A stretch of 20,872 nt of DNA from positions 1-20,872 of the forward strand of contig DATDSR010000011.1 in assembly GCA_036517855.1 (NCBI GenBank), in the 5' to 3' direction. A program made the translations under genes and the position numbers. Under the pieces are notes generated by a model. The model was given only the letters and a program-made list of their open reading frames with translations, had not been told where the DNA came from and ran no database searches. Below are positions 18,816-20,872 of the stretch, piece after piece (the first letter of the stretch is position 1; the number at the start of each line of letters is the position of its first letter). Source of the DNA: DATDSR01 sp036517855. Lineage in GTDB: Bacteria > Patescibacteriota > Minisyncoccia > Phycocordibacterales > DATDSR01.

Positions 18816-19409
18816 ATGCCAATGCGAGAGGGGAAAAGGACTCTTAGAGAAGTGGAGAGACGTGTGTGGGAGTTCTTCAATTCCAAAAGGCGGATGCCTT
18901 CTTACGCCGAGCTGGGCGAGTTACTCGTACTTCGTTCAAAAAATGCCGTTTCGCAATGGGTGGCCAAGCTTGAGGAAGCTGGGGTTGTGAGCCAGGACAG
19001 GACCGGCCGTTTATCAGCCGGCCAGCTTTTTAACCAAGTGCGGGTGTTGGGCGTAATTGAGGCGGGGTTCCCAAATGCGGCTGAGGAGGAGGTGCTTGAT
19101 ACGATGAACTTGGATTCGTACTTGATTGGTAATCGTTCGGCCACCTATGTGCTGCGGGTGAAGGGCGACTCGATGCGAGACGCCGGTATTCGCGAGGGCG
19201 ACTTGGCCATAGTTGAGCGCGGAGTGGAACCGAAAGTGGGGGATATTGTGATTGCCGAAGTGGATGGGGCTTGGACAATGAAGTATTATCGCAAGCGTGG
19301 AGGCGTAGCAGTACTCGAAGCGGCTAATCCCAGATATAAGATAATCATCCCAAAAGAAGATTTAAAGATAGAGGCAGTAGTGCGCTCAATTATTCGTAAG
19401 TACCAATGA
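18816..19409 (+). CDS. lexA: LexA/UmuD-type S24 autoprotease with N-terminal winged helix (SOS repressor)
   Basis: The protein has 197 residues. Residues ~8-65 form a LexA-like winged helix (LREVERRVWEFFNSKRRMPS, YAELGELLVLRSKNAVSQWV). The Ala-Gly self-cleavage site is A83-G84 (VIEAGFP), close to the Ala84-Gly85 of E. coli LexA. The S24 peptidase domain has the Ser/Lys dyad S119 (KGDSM) and K156 (WTMKYYRK). Around the cleavage site and dyad the sequence reads like UmuD (GFPNAAEEE, SATYVLRVKGDSM, GDIVIAEVDG) rather than typical LexA. One gene may therefore serve as both SOS repressor and polymerase-accessory UmuD. That dual role is inference; LexA alone is the conservative call. The promoter carries its own perfect LexA box, so autoregulation is expected. 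A Y-family polymerase follows 74 nt downstream. Confidence 0.88.
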   Translation: MPMREGKRTLREVERRVWEFFNSKRRMPSYAELGELLVLRSKNAVSQWVAKLEEAGVVSQDRTGRLSAGQLFNQVRVLGVIEAGFPNAAEEEVLDTMNLDSYLIGNRSATYVLRVKGDSMRDAGIREGDLAIVERGVEPKVGDIVIAEVDGAWTMKYYRKRGGVAVLEAANPRYKIIIPKEDLKIEAVVRSIIRKYQ

Positions 19410-19417
19410 CCAAACAC

Positions 19418-19480
19418 CAAAGCTCAACCAAATCCCAAGTCATAAATCCCAATTTGAGCTTTGAACTTTGGGATTTATGA
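19418..19480 (+). repeat. Interlocked inverted repeats between lexA and the polymerase gene
   Basis: Arm A CAAAGCTCAA (19418-19427) pairs with 19454-19463, and arm B TCATAAATCCCAA (19440-19452) pairs perfectly with 19468-19480. The order A-B-A'-B' means the two helices form a pseudoknot or exclude each other. AAATCCCAA is also duplicated (19430-19438 and 19444-19452), offering a third pairing. The last arm ends 3 nt before the polymerase ATG. Confidence 0.65.
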
Positions 19481-19483
19481 TTT

Positions 19484-20872
19484 ATGCAAAACTTAGTTTT
19501 GCATTTGGATGGGGATGCTTTCTTTGTGGCTTGTGAACTCACCCGCCGGCCAGGCTTGCGGGGCAAGCCCGTGGTGACTGGTGGCGAGAGGGGCATAGCC
19601 TCGGCTATGAGTTATGAGGCTAAGCGTTTGGGGGTGACTCGCGGTTACCCTGTCTTTAAATTACGCAAAGATTTTCCACAAGTGACAGTGCTTGGCTCGG
19701 ACTTCGAACTCTATGAATATTATTCTGAAAGAATGTATGAAATAGTTCGCCGCTACTCTCGTGTGGTTGAGGAGTATAGTATCGATGAGTGTTTTGCCGA
19801 ATTAGAGGTCGGACCTTTGGGCCCCCTCAAGGTCCGACCTCTGGCCCTGGAAATAAAACAAACCCTCTTTCGTGAGTTGGGTATGACTTTCTCTGTTGGC
19901 GTGGCGCCTACCAAAGCCCTGGCCAAGCTCTGTAGTAAACGCGACAAGCCAGATGGCTTTGTGTTTGTGCCTGCCGAGCGCGTTGCCACCGAGCTCTACC
20001 ACATGCCCATCGATAAAGTGTGGGGGATTGGGTATCGCTCGATTCCGCTTTTGAAGGCTTTTGGTGTAAACACAGTAGGCGATTTTGTGGCTCTTGATGA
20101 GAGTTGGCTAAGAGAGCGCTTTGCCCTGCCGTTTGTCGAATTACATCGAGAACTTTCTGGAAAAAGTGTTTGGTCGGTGGCGTCTGGTAATGTGAGCAAG
20201 CACCTATCAATCCAAAAAACGCGCACTTTTTGGCCTGCGTCAGGCAGTAGCGAAATAGTTTTTGGCCACTTAGCCAAGAATATCGAGAACGCTTTCGCCT
20301 ACGCCCGTGATTTGGGTAAATCTGCGAGCGAAGTTTCCCTCTTCCTCAAGACCGACAAGTTTCGCTATCGCGCTTTTAACTTTAAACTTCCAGCACAAAC
20401 CAGCGCGCCTGAGACTGTCATAGCCCACACCCGCACCCATTTTTACGAAGTTTTTAAAACTAACGAAAAGTACCGCAGTACCGGCGTAACCCTCTCCGTT
20501 TCCAAGGCTAGTCCTTCGGGAACCGAAGGTCTGGCCTTCGTCCCCGACTTGTTTGGCACCAGCACCCACGAATCCAATCGCACCCTTGTCCACCAAAGAG
20601 CCGATGCTCTGCGTATTAAGTATGGTCACCGTGTCCTTGCTCTAGCCAGCACCCTCTCTGCCCGCCTTCGCGGGGCCGAAGCCCGCCATGGCGAGGCGAA
20701 GGCCCGTGCCCGTTCCCAGAGCGGTGAGTCCGCTTCACTGAGCGGTCTCACCGCTAAGTTTGACTTACATCTGCCAGATATGAAATTCACCGGCGACAAC
20801 GCCACTATGATTGGCATCGCCGCTTACCTGCATTCAAAAGGCGGAACTATTAATACTCTCTCCCCTTCTTCT
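19484..20872 (+). CDS. Y-family translesion DNA polymerase (DinB/UmuC-like) with TsaD-like C-terminal extension, 3' partial
   Basis: 463 codons are open to the window edge, so the stop is not seen. The catalytic carboxylates are D9 (HLDGDAFF) and D101-E102 (YSIDECF). The palm and fingers region includes GKPVVTGG, SYEAKRLGV and GSDFELYEYYSERM, and GVAPTKALAKLCSKRDKPDG and the helix-hairpin-helix WGIGYRSIPLLKAFGV follow. The little-finger domain ends near HRVLALAS (~residue 390). It mixes DinB- and UmuC-like features. Such enzymes copy damaged DNA, which fits a position after an SOS-controlled lexA/umuD-type gene. After the little finger the frame continues through a charged linker encoded by two palindromes into a segment (LHLPDMKFTGDNATMIG, residues ~428-444 and beyond) matching the C-terminus of TsaD. 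At least four palindromic elements lie inside the gene. Confidence 0.9.
   Translation, partial: MQNLVLHLDGDAFFVACELTRRPGLRGKPVVTGGERGIASAMSYEAKRLGVTRGYPVFKLRKDFPQVTVLGSDFELYEYYSERMYEIVRRYSRVVEEYSIDECFAELEVGPLGPLKVRPLALEIKQTLFRELGMTFSVGVAPTKALAKLCSKRDKPDGFVFVPAERVATELYHMPIDKVWGIGYRSIPLLKAFGVNTVGDFVALDESWLRERFALPFVELHRELSGKSVWSVASGNVSKHLSIQKTRTFWPASGSSEIVFGHLAKNIENAFAYARDLGKSASEVSLFLKTDKFRYRAFNFKLPAQTSAPETVIAHTRTHFYEVFKTNEKYRSTGVTLSVSKASPSGTEGLAFVPDLFGTSTHESNRTLVHQRADALRIKYGHRVLALASTLSARLRGAEARHGEAKARARSQSGESASLSGLTAKFDLHLPDMKFTGDNATMIGIAAYLHSKGGTINTLSPSS
19804..19842 (+). repeat. In-frame palindromic element within the polymerase gene (GAGGTCGGACCT family)
   Basis: AGAGGTCGGACCTT (19804-19817) and AAGGTCCGACCTCT (19829-19842) are perfect 14-bp inverted arms with an 11-nt loop. 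Translated as EVGPLGPLKVRPL just after the SIDECFAEL catalytic motif. It shares its arm and reading frame with the element in valS. Confidence 0.8.
20504..20538 (+). repeat. Palindromic element in the little-finger region of the polymerase gene
   Basis: Arms 20504-20519 (AAGGCTAGTCCTTCGG) and 20523-20538 (CCGAAGGTCTGGCCTT) are 16 nt each around a 3-nt loop. One T-T mismatch and one G-U pair occur. Encodes KASPSGTEGLAF in frame. Confidence 0.65.
20664..20703 (+). repeat. Palindromic element in the linker of the polymerase fusion gene
   Basis: GCCTTCGC (20664-20671) and GCGAAGGC (20696-20703) are perfect 8-bp arms. The 24-nt interior has its own GCGGG/CCCGC pairing. It encodes the charged, low-complexity linker LRGAEARHGEAKA. 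Confidence 0.55.
20720..20755 (+). repeat. Palindromic element at the junction to the TsaD-like tail
   Basis: AGCGGTGAGTCCGCT (20720-20734) and AGCGGTCTCACCGCT (20741-20755) are 15-nt arms with one central T-T mismatch and a 6-nt loop. It directly precedes the TsaD-like segment and encodes SGESASLSGLTA in frame. Confidence 0.7.
20786..20854 (+). other. TsaD C-terminal-like segment fused in frame to the polymerase
   Basis: These 69 nt encode FTGDNATMIGIAAYL and the following HSKGGTIN. They match the tsaD coding strand at 14525-14457 at 62 of 69 positions, and six of the seven differences are silent. The homology continues less well upstream through LHLPD. It includes the Asp of GDN that binds metal in TsaD, but none of the other TsaD motifs. 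Confidence 0.8.

Overview
The window looks like a piece of a Candidatus Patescibacteria (CPR) genome, most likely Parcubacteria-like. This is inferred from gene content, not from a marker tree. The evidence is small densely packed genes, a short ValRS, tRNA genes without encoded CCA, few Shine-Dalgarno sites but many -10 boxes sitting 6-8 nt before start codons, and small membrane proteins of CPR type. No transposase, phage gene, rRNA or CRISPR array is visible.

Layout. 1-1051: 3' part of a secreted or membrane-anchored protein with a carboxypeptidase-regulatory-like domain. 1096-1529: RNase P RNA with its own promoter and terminator. 1595-5736: a small MerR-like regulator divergent from an envelope pair, an O-antigen-ligase-like/TPR membrane protein overlapping the lipid II flippase MurJ. 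5797-6165: an orphan alpha/beta protein with an unusually strong Shine-Dalgarno. 6233-8065: LepA (EF4). 8062-9462: a tiny membrane protein divergent from an FtsB/DivIC-like gene, whose stop codon lies inside tRNA-Gly(CCC), followed by an RNHCP zinc protein and a VIT1/CCC1-type transporter. 9463-10755: tRNA-Arg(CCU), two membrane proteins and tRNA-Phe. 10796-14093 (minus): valS-prsW-hsp20 operon with overlapping genes. 14184-15541: a small His-rich protein facing tsaD, which starts 2 nt after tRNA-Glu(UUC). 15621-18084: tRNA-Ser(CGA), then a large membrane-anchored protein with a caspase-like (clan CD) His/Cys signature. 18096-18735 (minus): tRNA-Val(GAC) and, 3 nt later, a two-TM protein. 18781-20872: an SOS module, with a LexA/UmuD-type autoprotease gene under a perfect GAAC-N4-GTTC operator followed by a Y-family DNA polymerase.

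The most unusual signals are the following. (1) Short palindromic elements are embedded in frame in protein genes. One family (arm GAGGTCGGACCT) occurs in both valS and the Y-polymerase gene and is read in the same frame (EVGPL) in both. The polymerase gene carries further palindromes, and lepA has one. This resembles the in-frame palindromic elements of Rickettsia. (2) The Y-polymerase reading frame continues past its normal end into a segment 62/69 nt identical to the C-terminal coding region of tsaD in the same window, with 6 of the 7 differences synonymous. (3) Genes are joined to tRNAs: tsaD and a membrane protein start 2 and 3 nt after tRNA 3' ends, so tRNA 3' processing alone would create almost leaderless mRNAs, and the ftsB-like gene ends inside a tRNA. 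(4) Several promoters place the start codon at or next to the expected transcription start.
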